From Lachnospiraceae bacterium (GTDB lineage: Bacteria; Bacillota; Clostridia; Lachnospirales; Lachnospiraceae): a DNA stretch of 64,000 nucleotides. Shown in pieces: positions 38,177 to 46,518 of this stretch. The notes below the pieces were generated by a model, which saw only the letters and a program-made list of their open reading frames with translations, ran no database searches and was not told the origin of the DNA. The first letter of the stretch is position 1. Each line of letters opens with the position of its first letter. The stretch spans positions 43,543 to 107,542 of the forward strand of contig JAFUFI010000019.1 of NCBI GenBank assembly GCA_017469945.1, in the 5' to 3' direction. Position numbers and translations under genes: made by a program.

Positions 38177-39157
38177 ATGGCTGATGCATTTTCCTCCATA
38201 CAAAACTATATATCAAATAACCATATCCTTGCTCCGCTTTTACTGTGCCTTGTGTTTTCTCTGCTGCTTATTATTATTAAGATTCCCGTAAGCTCAGAAA
38301 CGGCAAGAGAAGTACGGACCGCCCTTAATAAACAGCGTGGGCTACTTTTCTACTCGATTATTTCTGCCATCCTGCTGTTAATTCCCGTAAGCGTTTTTAT
38401 CCTTAGGAAATTCCAGACCGTTTTCTTCGGATATGACTACCTTTGGTCCCTCGTTCCGATAATTTCCGTTACAGCTTTTGTGCTGACCTGCATGTCCGAT
38501 TTTCTGAAAAATATTACCAAAAAGAAAGCCGCCTTTGTTTGCATTGCGACAGCTGCTATTCTTTTTATCTGCGGTAGCATGGGGTACTTCCAATATAACG
38601 AGCAGGACTATCCTGATCTCAAAGTATCAGACACCTCCTTTGAAGAATCCATGCCGGTTCTTGAAAAGCTTGAGAGCATGGCAAAGGGGAGCGCGGAAGA
38701 CTTTATTATCCTCGCACCCCCGTCCGTTACCGAGTATTCAAGGCTTTACAGCGGCGACATCAAGACTCTTTTCGGAAGAGATATGTGGAACGGTTCTCTG
38801 GCCCCATACAATTACACTGTATACAACGAGGAGATCAAGGACCTCTATTACTGGATGCTCTACGAAGACAGCTACGGAGCGATCTATTATACTACTCCGA
38901 GAGCGGTTACAACCTTCAATTACGATGGACTTGACTACGACGCCTTCGATAAGGATCCGGAATCTTTTGGCGGAATCAACTTTATTAAAAGAGCAAAAGA
39001 ACTGGGCGTAAGCTGCATCGTCTTTACCATAAATGAAAAAACCGACAGAGCCGCCATCACTCATATCGAAGAAGTGACGGGACTTGTCGGTGAATTTATA
39101 AAGGTTGAAGCTACATATGACGAAGGATATTACATTCTCCCTATACGCGCCTTTTAA
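38177..39157 (+). CDS. membrane protein with extracytoplasmic C-terminal domain, partner of the preceding gene
   Basis: A 326-residue protein with about four hydrophobic helices in residues 18-140, then a soluble domain of about 185 residues (ESMPVLEKLESMAKGSAEDF, LAPPSVTEYSRLYSGDIKTL). GGAGG lies 8 nt before the ATG, which abuts the stop of the preceding gene. Several GT-C proteins in this window have a similar soluble tail after their helices, so this looks like the C-terminal half of such a protein. Its last 17 bp overlap the opposing GT2 gene. Confidence 0.5.
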   Translation: MADAFSSIQNYISNNHILAPLLLCLVFSLLLIIIKIPVSSETAREVRTALNKQRGLLFYSIISAILLLIPVSVFILRKFQTVFFGYDYLWSLVPIISVTAFVLTCMSDFLKNITKKKAAFVCIATAAILFICGSMGYFQYNEQDYPDLKVSDTSFEESMPVLEKLESMAKGSAEDFIILAPPSVTEYSRLYSGDIKTLFGRDMWNGSLAPYNYTVYNEEIKDLYYWMLYEDSYGAIYYTTPRAVTTFNYDGLDYDAFDKDPESFGGINFIKRAKELGVSCIVFTINEKTDRAAITHIEEVTGLVGEFIKVEATYDEGYYILPIRAF

Positions 39158-39914
39158 CAGCCCTTACAGCCCAAAAGACAAAATAGTACGCGCTTTTAAA
39201 AATGTTTAGGTGCTCTGCTTTACGGTAAAGCATCCAGATACGTCTTATCGCCTCGAGCTTATTTGAAGAAAGGCTCTTACCCGGGCGCCTGTAGAGAACA
39301 AGGTTTTCATCTAGGCCGTAAGCGATATTTCCCTCTCTCAAAAGCCTCCACCAAAGAGCGGTATCTTCGCTCTTTATCTTCGGCATCATAAGCTTTTCTC
39401 TTGGGATTTTAAATGTATCAAACATCACGGTACTGGTAAAGATCGTGGTGTTTTTTAATGCCTGTTTATAGTTTAAGCTATCCGGAACCTTTACTACTTT
39501 TCCGTTTCCGACCGCGTCTGCGTCCGCAAATTCATATCCGGTGAAAACAAAAGCGGCGTCCTTTTCTTTCATAAACATAAGCTCTTTTTCAAGCTTATCT
39601 TTCATCCAGACGTCATCGCCGTCAAGATAGGCTATATATCTGCCCTTTGATTCCATAACGCCGCGGTTTCTTGCTGCTGCCGCGCCGGTGTCCTCGGTCT
39701 GCATGATCAGTCTTGCCCTATCGGATATACCTTTTTCGGCAATATAACCTTTGATGATCTTAGCCGAGCGGTCCGTTCCGCCGTCCTCGACCATTATGAG
39801 TTCCCAGTCAGTATAGGTTTGCGAAAGAACGCAATCCATGGTCTGCACTATATATTTTTCAAGCTGATATACCGGTATGATTATACTGACGGTATTCGCG
39901 TAATCTCTGTCCAT
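39141..39914 (-). CDS. GT2 glycosyltransferase
   Basis: A 257-residue GT-A enzyme with VSIIIPVYQLEKYIVQTM, LIMVEDGGTDRSAKII (about residue 38) and the metal site YLDGDDVWMKDKLEKEL (about 93). FKIPREKLMMPKIKSEDTALWW near residue 166 is typical of capsular GT2 enzymes of the TuaG/WaaV type. It stands alone on the minus strand at the edge of the glycan region, followed by the convergent membrane gene with a 17-bp overlap. Donor and acceptor are unknown. Confidence 0.88.
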   Translation of the reverse strand: MDRDYANTVSIIIPVYQLEKYIVQTMDCVLSQTYTDWELIMVEDGGTDRSAKIIKGYIAEKGISDRARLIMQTEDTGAAAARNRGVMESKGRYIAYLDGDDVWMKDKLEKELMFMKEKDAAFVFTGYEFADADAVGNGKVVKVPDSLNYKQALKNTTIFTSTVMFDTFKIPREKLMMPKIKSEDTALWWRLLREGNIAYGLDENLVLYRRPGKSLSSNKLEAIRRIWMLYRKAEHLNIFKSAYYFVFWAVRAVKRRV

Positions 39915-39939
39915 AAAAAGCCTTCACATTATATTTCAA

Positions 39940-39971
39940 AATAAAGATAAAGGCGCGCCCACCGGCACGCC
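39940..39971 (-). terminator. intrinsic terminator after the HPr gene
   Basis: On the minus strand an 8-bp GC stem (GGCGTGCC / GGCGCGCC, one G-U pair) with loop GGTG at 39952-39971, followed by a T-rich tract TTTATCTTTATTTT. It ends the cdaA-cdaR-glmM-HPr transcript. Confidence 0.8.
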
Positions 39972-39978
39972 CGAAGAT

Positions 39979-40242
39979 TTATTCGCCAAGTCCCGTTTCT
40001 ACGGCAGTAACAAGAGCTTTTAGAGCGTCGTTCTCATCTTCGCCTTCACAAATAAGTTCTATCTCATCTCCGCATTTTACGCATGCGCCCAAAACGCTGA
40101 GAACACTTTTGGCATTAGCTGTGGTGTCTTTGATCTTAAATGTGATCAGCGATTTATATTGCATAGCCTCCTTGCATAAAATGCCGGCAGGTCTTAAATG
40201 AAGTCCTGTAGGGTTTTTGATAACCACCTTCTGACTAACCAT
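39979..40242 (-). CDS. ptsH: HPr-family phosphocarrier protein
   Basis: An 87-residue HPr. His15 in TGLHLRPAG is the site phosphorylated by enzyme I. Ser46 in NAKSVLSVL matches the regulatory site phosphorylated by HPr kinase, so the protein is HPr rather than Crh. It carries phosphate to PTS sugar permeases and, as Ser46-P, takes part in CcpA-mediated catabolite control. It lies 32 bp after glmM and before a strong terminator, so it is likely the last gene of the c-di-AMP/glmM operon. No other PTS gene is near. Confidence 0.93.
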   Translation of the reverse strand: MVSQKVVIKNPTGLHLRPAGILCKEAMQYKSLITFKIKDTTANAKSVLSVLGACVKCGDEIELICEGEDENDALKALVTAVETGLGE

Positions 40243-40274
40243 CTTTATTCCTCCAAAAAAACTAAACTTACGCC

Positions 40275-41624
40275 CTAAAACATAATATCCTGGATAAGTG
40301 CTGCCAGCTTTTCGGCTTCTTTCTGTATAAGCTGCTGGTCCTTACCTTCGATCATAACTCTGACAAGGGGTTCCGTACCTGAGGGACGGATAAGCACTCT
40401 GCCCTCTCCCTCAAATTTCTTCTCAAGCTCTTCAATAGCTTTCTTGATCTCAGGATATTCAAGGTATTTTTCTTTTTTATGATTTGCAACCTTCGCTCCC
40501 ACAAGCGCCTGGGGCAGTACTTCCATTATCTTAGCAAGTTCGGATAAGGGCTTTTTCGTCTCAACCATAACCTGTAAAAGATGAAGCGCGCTGAGAAGTC
40601 CGTCTCCCGTTGTATTTTCGTCAAGAAAGATAATATGTCCACTCTGCTCTCCGCCGAGGGATCCACCGATTTCTTTCATTCTCTCCAAAACATATCTGTC
40701 TCCGACAGCGGTTCTTTCGAGATTGATACCGTTCTTATCACAGGAAAGTGAAAAGCCGAGGTTACTCATTACCGTAGCGACGATCGTATCGCCTTTGAGC
40801 TTGCCCTGCTGCTTCATATAGTTTCCGACGATTGCCATAATCTGGTCGCCGTCAACCATTTTACCGTTTTCATCTACAGCAAGGAATCTGTCCGCGTCAC
40901 CGTCAAACGCAATTCCGATCGCAGCCTTCTCGTAAACTACGCGGGCCATAAGCTCTTCCATATGAGTTGATCCGCAGTTTGCATTGATATTGGTTCCGTC
41001 CGGATGATTGTGAATAGCTACGATTTCCGCGCCGCAGCGAGAAAGAGCTTCAACCGATGTGTAGTAAGAAGCGCCCTCCGCGCAGTCAACAACAAGCTTC
41101 ATTCCTGAAAGATCCACGCCTACCGCTCTTACGGAATGGTTGATATATTCCTCTTTGGCATCTGTCAGAACTTTTATCTTGCCGACTCCTGGGCCAATGG
41201 GGAACTTAATATCTTTCATATTGTTCCTGATCTGGGTTTCAATCTCGTCCTCAAGGGCATCGGGAAGCTTAAATCCGTCAGCATCAAAGAACTTTATTCC
41301 GTTAAACTCTACAGAGTTATGAGAAGCGGAAATAACAACCCCCGCATCCACCATATGCTTTCTTGTAAGATAAGCGACTGCGGGAGTCGGAACAACACCG
41401 ACATATACGCAATTCGCTCCGACGCTGCAGGCTCCCGACATAAGCGCGTAAGCAAGCATGTCACCTGAAATTCTCGTATCGCATCCGACCATAATCGTCG
41501 GCTTGTGGTTTTTGGATTTTGTAAGTACATAAGCCCCCGCCTGTCCAAGCTGCATCGCTAGTGTAGGGGTAAGTTCATCGTTAGCTACTCCGCGGACTCC
41601 GTCCGTTCCAAACATTCTACTCAT
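40275..41624 (-). CDS. glmM: phosphoglucosamine mutase
   Basis: Converts glucosamine-6-phosphate to glucosamine-1-phosphate, the precursor of UDP-GlcNAc and peptidoglycan. It starts MSRMFGTDGVRGVAN. It has the active-site phosphoserine loop VISASHNSVEFNG (about residue 99), the Mg-binding DGDADRF (about 240) and the C-terminal phosphate-binding RPSGTEPLVRVM (about 411). The length of 449 aa fits. It follows cdaR by 18 bp. The cdaA-cdaR-glmM order is conserved in Firmicutes, where GlmM binds and inhibits CdaA. Confidence 0.97.
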   Translation of the reverse strand: MSRMFGTDGVRGVANDELTPTLAMQLGQAGAYVLTKSKNHKPTIMVGCDTRISGDMLAYALMSGACSVGANCVYVGVVPTPAVAYLTRKHMVDAGVVISASHNSVEFNGIKFFDADGFKLPDALEDEIETQIRNNMKDIKFPIGPGVGKIKVLTDAKEEYINHSVRAVGVDLSGMKLVVDCAEGASYYTSVEALSRCGAEIVAIHNHPDGTNINANCGSTHMEELMARVVYEKAAIGIAFDGDADRFLAVDENGKMVDGDQIMAIVGNYMKQQGKLKGDTIVATVMSNLGFSLSCDKNGINLERTAVGDRYVLERMKEIGGSLGGEQSGHIIFLDENTTGDGLLSALHLLQVMVETKKPLSELAKIMEVLPQALVGAKVANHKKEKYLEYPEIKKAIEELEKKFEGEGRVLIRPSGTEPLVRVMIEGKDQQLIQKEAEKLAALIQDIMF

Positions 41625-41642
41625 TATAGGCTGTCCTTTGAA

Positions 41643-42905
41643 TTATTTCTTTTTTACCGTCACCTTTACTTCAGCTCCCTTTTTAATGTTTATAGAGCTG
41701 CTGAGGCCAAGACTGACAGGCATATGATAATCGCCCTCGTCCAGTTCGCTTATATCATTGTTGTCCATAAAGGCGGCAACATCAACTGTCTTGCCGATGG
41801 TTAATGCATCAATCCCCTCAATGTTTGATTTTAAACCGGCTATTGTTACCGATACGATCGAAGGCGCAATCTCAATATCATATCCATCGGGTACATTTGT
41901 AAGGGTAATACCGTCGGCCGGGAAAGTGACTGTCTTTTCTTCCTCGGGTTCGATAAATACCTTTACGGTAACCGTCTTGTCAAAATCATCATCCGCAAAC
42001 TGAAGATTAGCGGGTATATACTGGCTTAGATCAACTTCTTTTTCCACATCCGCATCGGCATCTGTTATGTCGACAGGTGTAGTGATGTTAATTCTGCTGA
42101 GAGATAAAAGAGCCGCATGCGTTCCGGCTAAAGTAACCGTCTCGGGATAAACCTCAAGATTTCCGGTATAAAGATATCCCGGTGCCGGATCTCCGGTCTT
42201 TGATGCGTATACCGCAACCTTCTTGGTCTCGAGAATATTGACATCAACATGTACATAATCCGACTGTTTTGTTATAGTCGAAAGATTAAGCAAGTTGTTC
42301 GAAGCATCATATAGTTCAATCTCGATATTTGCCGACAAGGACTCGCTTACACCGTCTATATCAATATTAACCTGGCCGTAGCTGACCATATCGATATCTG
42401 ACTTCGGGCCGTTGATCTCGATCATATTAAGATCCATTGTGACTCCGCCGAACTTGCAGTTCTCGGCAACTTCACCGGTGGTGTTCTTGATGATGCGGAC
42501 GTACTTTCTCGCCCGGTCCTCAATAGAAAGCGTAACACTGTCCTTACTCGAAGTAAGGGAGTCATAAGTCATATCTCCGGCAAGTCTCAGACTGATTGGA
42601 ATCTTTCCGTCCTCGATCTTTGTGGCATCAGCCTCTGCTATTATATCGGCAGAACTAAGGCTGTTTATAACCGTCTTCGGCGCAGTAACGGTAACACGTA
42701 CCGTATCACCGTCCAAAATATCCCAAACCTTTTTTTCGGGCTGTAGAGCTTCTTCGTTGATTATCTGAACTTTAACATTCGAAAAATCCTTGGGTATCGT
42801 AGGGTTCTCGATCTGGATCCAAACAAACCAGATAACGATGGCAAGGAAAACCGATACGATCTTAAGCCACCAATCCTTAAGGAGCCATTCTTTAAACTTT
42901 TTCAT
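41643..42905 (-). CDS. cdaR: CdaR (YbbR-domain) regulator of diadenylate cyclase
   Basis: A membrane-anchored regulator of CdaA. From the start at 42905 (MKKFKEWLLKDWW) it has one N-terminal helix (IVSVFLAIVIWFVWI, residues 15-29) and about four YbbR repeats outside the cell (TIPKDFSNVKVQI, NMIEINGPKSDI, EVYPETVTLAG, IEIAPSIVSVTI). The frame is open upstream to 43001, but GGGAGGGAG directly before the 42905 ATG decides the start. It overlaps the cdaA end by 14 bp, as is common. Confidence 0.93.
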   Translation of the reverse strand: MKKFKEWLLKDWWLKIVSVFLAIVIWFVWIQIENPTIPKDFSNVKVQIINEEALQPEKKVWDILDGDTVRVTVTAPKTVINSLSSADIIAEADATKIEDGKIPISLRLAGDMTYDSLTSSKDSVTLSIEDRARKYVRIIKNTTGEVAENCKFGGVTMDLNMIEINGPKSDIDMVSYGQVNIDIDGVSESLSANIEIELYDASNNLLNLSTITKQSDYVHVDVNILETKKVAVYASKTGDPAPGYLYTGNLEVYPETVTLAGTHAALLSLSRINITTPVDITDADADVEKEVDLSQYIPANLQFADDDFDKTVTVKVFIEPEEEKTVTFPADGITLTNVPDGYDIEIAPSIVSVTIAGLKSNIEGIDALTIGKTVDVAAFMDNNDISELDEGDYHMPVSLGLSSSINIKKGAEVKVTVKKK

Positions 42906-43809
42906 CGGCAGCTCCCTCCCCGGATTTTGCTTCCGTATTTTTATTGTCAGCGTCCTGACGTCTTCTGGATTTCCTGCGCTTCTCGCGAGCCTTTGATACA
43001 AGTTTGGTAAGCTTCGTCTTTAACTGCTCTCCATCGGATATGGATTCTATCTTTCCGTCTATGGCAAGGGAAATACGTCCGGTCTCCTCGGAAACGATAA
43101 TAGTAACGGCGTCCGTCTTTTCGGATACTCCGACAGCAGCTCTGTGCCTCGTTCCGAGGTCCTTGCTAAGCCCCATATTATCGGAAAGAGGCAGGTAGCA
43201 GGTTGCCGCAGTCACGCGATTTCCCACAATAATAACCGCTCCGTCATGAAGCGGGGTGTTCTTTTCAAATATATTGATTAAAAGGCCGCTTGTAATCTTA
43301 CCGTCAACGGCGATACCCGTTGTCTCGTACTCTGAGAGAAACTCGGATCTTTGAATTACGATAAGGGCACCCGTTCTTGCTTTTCCCATCTCGGTGCAGG
43401 CTTTGACAATTTCTGAAATAGATTCCGCAGAAATAGTCTCCACATCGGTTGAATTAATTCCGGTTGTGGAGAGAATCTCGCCTAAAATATTCTTTCTTCC
43501 GAGATTTTCAAGTCCCTTTCGTAGCTCAGGCTGAAGGACGAGCAAAAGGGCTATGATCGCGTAGTTTACAACATTTTTCGCAATCCAGATAATGGTATCC
43601 AGCTGCATTATGGAGGCAACAACAAGGAAAAGCGCAATAACGATGATTCCCTTTAAAAGAGACCACGCTCTGGTATTTTTCATCCAGGCCAAAATATAGT
43701 ACAGCAAAAAAGCAATGATCAGGATTTCCAAAACATCCCGCCACTGTACCGTAGTCATATATATACCCATGTTTTTCAGGTAATTTATGGCCTGTGTTAC
43801 AAACTGCAT
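42892..43809 (-). CDS. cdaA: diadenylate cyclase CdaA
   Basis: Makes c-di-AMP from two ATP. Three N-terminal membrane helices (about residues 25-100) precede the DAC domain, which has the DGA motif in LHDGAVIIVG (about residue 190) and RHR in LGTRHRAAVGVSE (about 219). The C-terminus is a charged tail (KAREKRRKSRRRQ) that is longer than in B. subtilis CdaA. The overlap with cdaR and the presence of glmM downstream confirm the assignment. c-di-AMP controls potassium, osmolyte uptake and cell-wall homeostasis. Confidence 0.96.
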   Translation of the reverse strand: MQFVTQAINYLKNMGIYMTTVQWRDVLEILIIAFLLYYILAWMKNTRAWSLLKGIIVIALFLVVASIMQLDTIIWIAKNVVNYAIIALLLVLQPELRKGLENLGRKNILGEILSTTGINSTDVETISAESISEIVKACTEMGKARTGALIVIQRSEFLSEYETTGIAVDGKITSGLLINIFEKNTPLHDGAVIIVGNRVTAATCYLPLSDNMGLSKDLGTRHRAAVGVSEKTDAVTIIVSEETGRISLAIDGKIESISDGEQLKTKLTKLVSKAREKRRKSRRRQDADNKNTEAKSGEGAADEKV

Positions 43810-43818
43810 TTAAGTTAA

Positions 43819-44928
43819 TTACTCCCTGTAATCTTCGGATGAATCTTCGGTATATTCACCGTTTTCCTCATAATACTCCCCGTCTGATCCCTCATAATAT
43901 CCGTCCTCGCTGAAATAGCCGTCCTCATCTGTGTATTCCAAATCGTCATAGTTCTCAGAATACAGATCCTCGCTGCTTCCGGACATAAAGCTCCTTCCGC
44001 CTTTTCTGCGGTTAATCTGACGAACTCTCTGTGCGGACTCTCCGAGAGAGATCTTAGGAACAGCCTTAACGTAATAGTAGTAATCGTCATCCTCGAACTG
44101 AACGTTCTCCGTGCGGTTAAAGTCAACGCAGAATCTAAAGAACTTCAGGACAAATCCGACTGCTACCGCAAGCACGGAAACCAGAATAATATTGATAAAA
44201 GATATTCCGGTATCCATGATCACGTCTCCGATAAGGAGCGCGATAATGTCAACGACAACACCTGCGCCGATCGCAATCTCCCAGTTTCTCTTGATGGGAA
44301 GTCTGCGCAGGAAATAAACCGCAAGGAACGTAACGATAAACGCTACAACAACGATTATCATTCCTTTATTCGCCAGTATATCGTCGATAATGATCTTAAG
44401 CTGATCGGCAGCTTCCGCTATGGGCATATTAGCCATGGTAGCAGAGTTTGCGTTTACAACTTTCAAAAAGTAGTAAGCTATAACACCGCAGGCCATTGCA
44501 ACCGTGCATCCGGGAGTAGCGGTAAGGCCGAGCACTATCGGCAGCACATAAGGCATTTTCCAGAGCATTAAGATGGGAGTGATAGCAACTACCAGCGACG
44601 ACTTGGGCGAAAACCTCAAAAACAGGAGGTAAAGTATTAAATAAAGCAATACTCCCAGTGCCGCAACGATAAGCGAAAGATGATACATGTGGAGCAGTGA
44701 AAAAAGTCCCGCAAAAACGAGTATCACTCCGCTGGGAAGGAACGAGCAAAGCAACGACGCCACAAGCTCTATCACAACATTATCGATTTTAGTAAAATAA
44801 CCCATTCTTGAATTTACAGTGTGAAGTACTATAAAAGCCACAATGAGCTTAAGGGCGGGAATGATGAACGCGTCGTATTTATAATACAGCTGTATCACCT
44901 TTTCCCTGATTTCATACAGATTTTTCAT
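43819..44928 (-). CDS. polytopic membrane protein with an acidic Tyr-rich tail
   Basis: A 369-residue protein with about eight helices between residues 20 and 260 and a cytoplasmic-looking tail. The tail from about residue 300 is rich in Glu, Asp and Tyr (NYDDLEYTDEDGYFSEDGYY) and contains repeated D/E-G-Y units. I do not recognise a family. It lies 9 bp before cdaA and overlaps the preceding gene by 17 bp, so it probably belongs to the same transcript and could be tied to envelope or turgor control. That link is inferred from position only. Confidence 0.7.
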   Translation of the reverse strand: MKNLYEIREKVIQLYYKYDAFIIPALKLIVAFIVLHTVNSRMGYFTKIDNVVIELVASLLCSFLPSGVILVFAGLFSLLHMYHLSLIVAALGVLLYLILYLLFLRFSPKSSLVVAITPILMLWKMPYVLPIVLGLTATPGCTVAMACGVIAYYFLKVVNANSATMANMPIAEAADQLKIIIDDILANKGMIIVVVAFIVTFLAVYFLRRLPIKRNWEIAIGAGVVVDIIALLIGDVIMDTGISFINIILVSVLAVAVGFVLKFFRFCVDFNRTENVQFEDDDYYYYVKAVPKISLGESAQRVRQINRRKGGRSFMSGSSEDLYSENYDDLEYTDEDGYFSEDGYYEGSDGEYYEENGEYTEDSSEDYRE

Positions 44929-45313
44929 TTGTCTTATATAACTTCCTTAGTTTTTTAAGATTGCTCTTATATTTCCGGAGATTTGAGGCAGCTATCGCGT
45001 ACTTGATAAATGCCACCAGATATGAAATACCCACGTAAACGATCAGGCAAATAACATAGTACTTTCCAAAATTCTTCAAGATGGAAATAATGTCTATCTC
45101 ATATATATTCGACATAAACTCGTCGAAGTTGTAATAAATGTATAATGCCAGCCCAAATATAAAGGCTACGGTTATTGAAAAAACCGCCTTAAGGATTGAA
45201 GCCCATATGTAATCGCTCCTAAAGAAAGAACCGATTCTCAAGTGTTCTTTACCCTTGCCTTTTTCATAGGATGACATTCTGGTCATCATTATGACCTTAT
45301 CTCTGTCAAGCAT
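44912..45313 (-). CDS. small membrane protein of unknown function
   Basis: A 133-residue protein with two hydrophobic helices near residues 40-60 and 85-110 and a basic C-terminus (LRKYKSNLKKLRKLYK). No family is recognised. It overlaps the start of the acidic-tail membrane protein by 17 bp and follows the YvyF-like gene by 21 bp. The two membrane proteins may form a complex. Function cannot be assigned. Confidence 0.65.
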   Translation of the reverse strand: MLDRDKVIMMTRMSSYEKGKGKEHLRIGSFFRSDYIWASILKAVFSITVAFIFGLALYIYYNFDEFMSNIYEIDIISILKNFGKYYVICLIVYVGISYLVAFIKYAIAASNLRKYKSNLKKLRKLYKTNEKSV

Positions 45314-45334
45314 ATATTCACCTTTGTCCGATAA

Positions 45335-45751
45335 TTAGAGGAATCTCATTCTCGGATTATCTTTGTCATTTTTCTGTGCAGCGGCAAGCGCAGCAGCTTT
45401 CTGTGCGTTATAGTCTCTTGTCATCTGGCTGAAGCTGTTGGTAACATTTGCCTTACATCTGTCGCAATACTTACCGGATCTGATCGGCGCTCCGCAGCTC
45501 TCGCATGTAAGCATCATAGCAGAATCCTCGGTAACCTCAAGCCTGTCCTCGCGAAGCCACTGTGTTATCTGAGAGGGCTCTACATCGCAAGCTTCTGCCA
45601 CTTCATTTATGCCAACTCCCTTATGCTCGCGGATATACCCCTTTACTTCCTGGAACTTGGCTTCCATAACCTCTTTGCAGGCCTGGCAGATAGGCATTCC
45701 GGAAATATAGTTAAACATCTTTCCACATTTACGGCAGTTTCTAACGTTCAT
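45335..45751 (-). CDS. flagellar-operon zinc-finger protein (YvyF/TIGR03826-like)
   Basis: A 138-residue protein starting MNVRNCRKCGKMFNY. It has two Cys pairs at the N-terminus (CRKC, CQAC), a central HTH-like segment (GVGINEVAEACDVEPSQITQ) and a C-terminal zinc ribbon (CESCGAPIRSGKYCDRC). This matches the family encoded between comFC and flgM in B. subtilis. I chose the ATG at 45751 over 45766 because GGAGG lies 8 nt upstream. The comF gene next door supports the assignment. Its role in flagellar gene control is inferred from the family. Confidence 0.8.
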   Translation of the reverse strand: MNVRNCRKCGKMFNYISGMPICQACKEVMEAKFQEVKGYIREHKGVGINEVAEACDVEPSQITQWLREDRLEVTEDSAMMLTCESCGAPIRSGKYCDRCKANVTNSFSQMTRDYNAQKAAALAAAQKNDKDNPRMRFL

Positions 45752-45789
45752 TATCATTACCTCCATGTTTTAAGCTTTGCAAAAGGAGC

Positions 45790-46515
45790 TTAATTACTCT
45801 CCCCTCCTGCAAGCGCTACAAAATACACATCAGATATACCTGCTTTATGAAGAACCTTTGTAACTTCATCCACAGTCGCTCCCGTTGTGTATATGTCATC
45901 GATAAGTATAATCGTCTTTAATTTTACAACATTTTCCCCTACAATAAAAGCATTTTTAAGATTTTTTTGCCGCTCCTGCGGCGAGAGCATCTTTAAAGGC
46001 GCGGTATTTCGCCTTCTTTTGACAACCCCCTCCAGATACGGGATCCCGGTATTTTTTGAGACCTCTTTTGCAAGGAGCGCCGCCTGATTATATCCCCTCT
46101 TCGCATAGCGTCTTCTGTGGACCGGTATCGGAATAAGAGCATCTGGCTTTAGGTCTTTTATAAAATCCCCGAGGTAATCCGCTATCTCTTCCCCGAAGTA
46201 GGCGGCATATTCCGCTCTTTTCCCGTATTTAAAACGATAGATTGATTTTGCCGCCGAATCATATTCATAAAGGCACCGGCCTCTTATGTATTTGTGCTTA
46301 TCCTTCGCGCATTCCGTGCAATACCGGTCATCTCCGATTATTTTCTTGCCGCATTTAAGGCAGTATGGCGGCGAAAGGAGCCTCAGCTTTTTAATGCACT
46401 TTACGTGGATCTTTTCCCCGTATGGAGTTACTATTTCGTCGCAAACAGGACATCTGCGCGGGAACAGAAGATCAATCAGAATATTTCCCGCCTTCTTTAA
46501 AAATACAAAAAACAA
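45790..46515 (-). CDS. comF: ComF-family amidophosphoribosyltransferase-like protein
   Basis: A 241-residue ComF/ComFC protein. The N-terminal zinc finger has CPVCDEIV and CLKCGKKIIGDDRYCTEC. The PRTase domain has the PRPP-binding motif IILIDDIYTTGATVDEV near residue 201. ComFC proteins are needed for uptake of transforming DNA in competent Firmicutes. The gene sits 3 bp after recD2, and the YvyF-like gene follows, as in the B. subtilis comF-yvyF order. Confidence 0.92.
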   Translation of the reverse strand: MFFVFLKKAGNILIDLLFPRRCPVCDEIVTPYGEKIHVKCIKKLRLLSPPYCLKCGKKIIGDDRYCTECAKDKHKYIRGRCLYEYDSAAKSIYRFKYGKRAEYAAYFGEEIADYLGDFIKDLKPDALIPIPVHRRRYAKRGYNQAALLAKEVSKNTGIPYLEGVVKRRRNTAPLKMLSPQERQKNLKNAFIVGENVVKLKTIILIDDIYTTGATVDEVTKVLHKAGISDVYFVALAGGESN

Positions 46516-46518
46516 TTT

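Noticed and set aside
38160..38180. A frameshift joining 37100-38176 and 38177-39157
   Set aside because: The first gene ends in an in-frame TAA directly followed by an ATG with a GGAGG site at the right distance. This is a normal gene junction.
12358..39914. A complete pseudaminic acid pathway
   Set aside because: Only the PseC-like aminotransferase is present. No PseB, PseG, PseH, PseI or PseF could be identified in the window.
42906..43001. A 32-residue N-terminal extension of CdaR
   Set aside because: The extension lies within cdaA, is not membrane-like, and the 42905 ATG has a strong GGGAGGGAG site.
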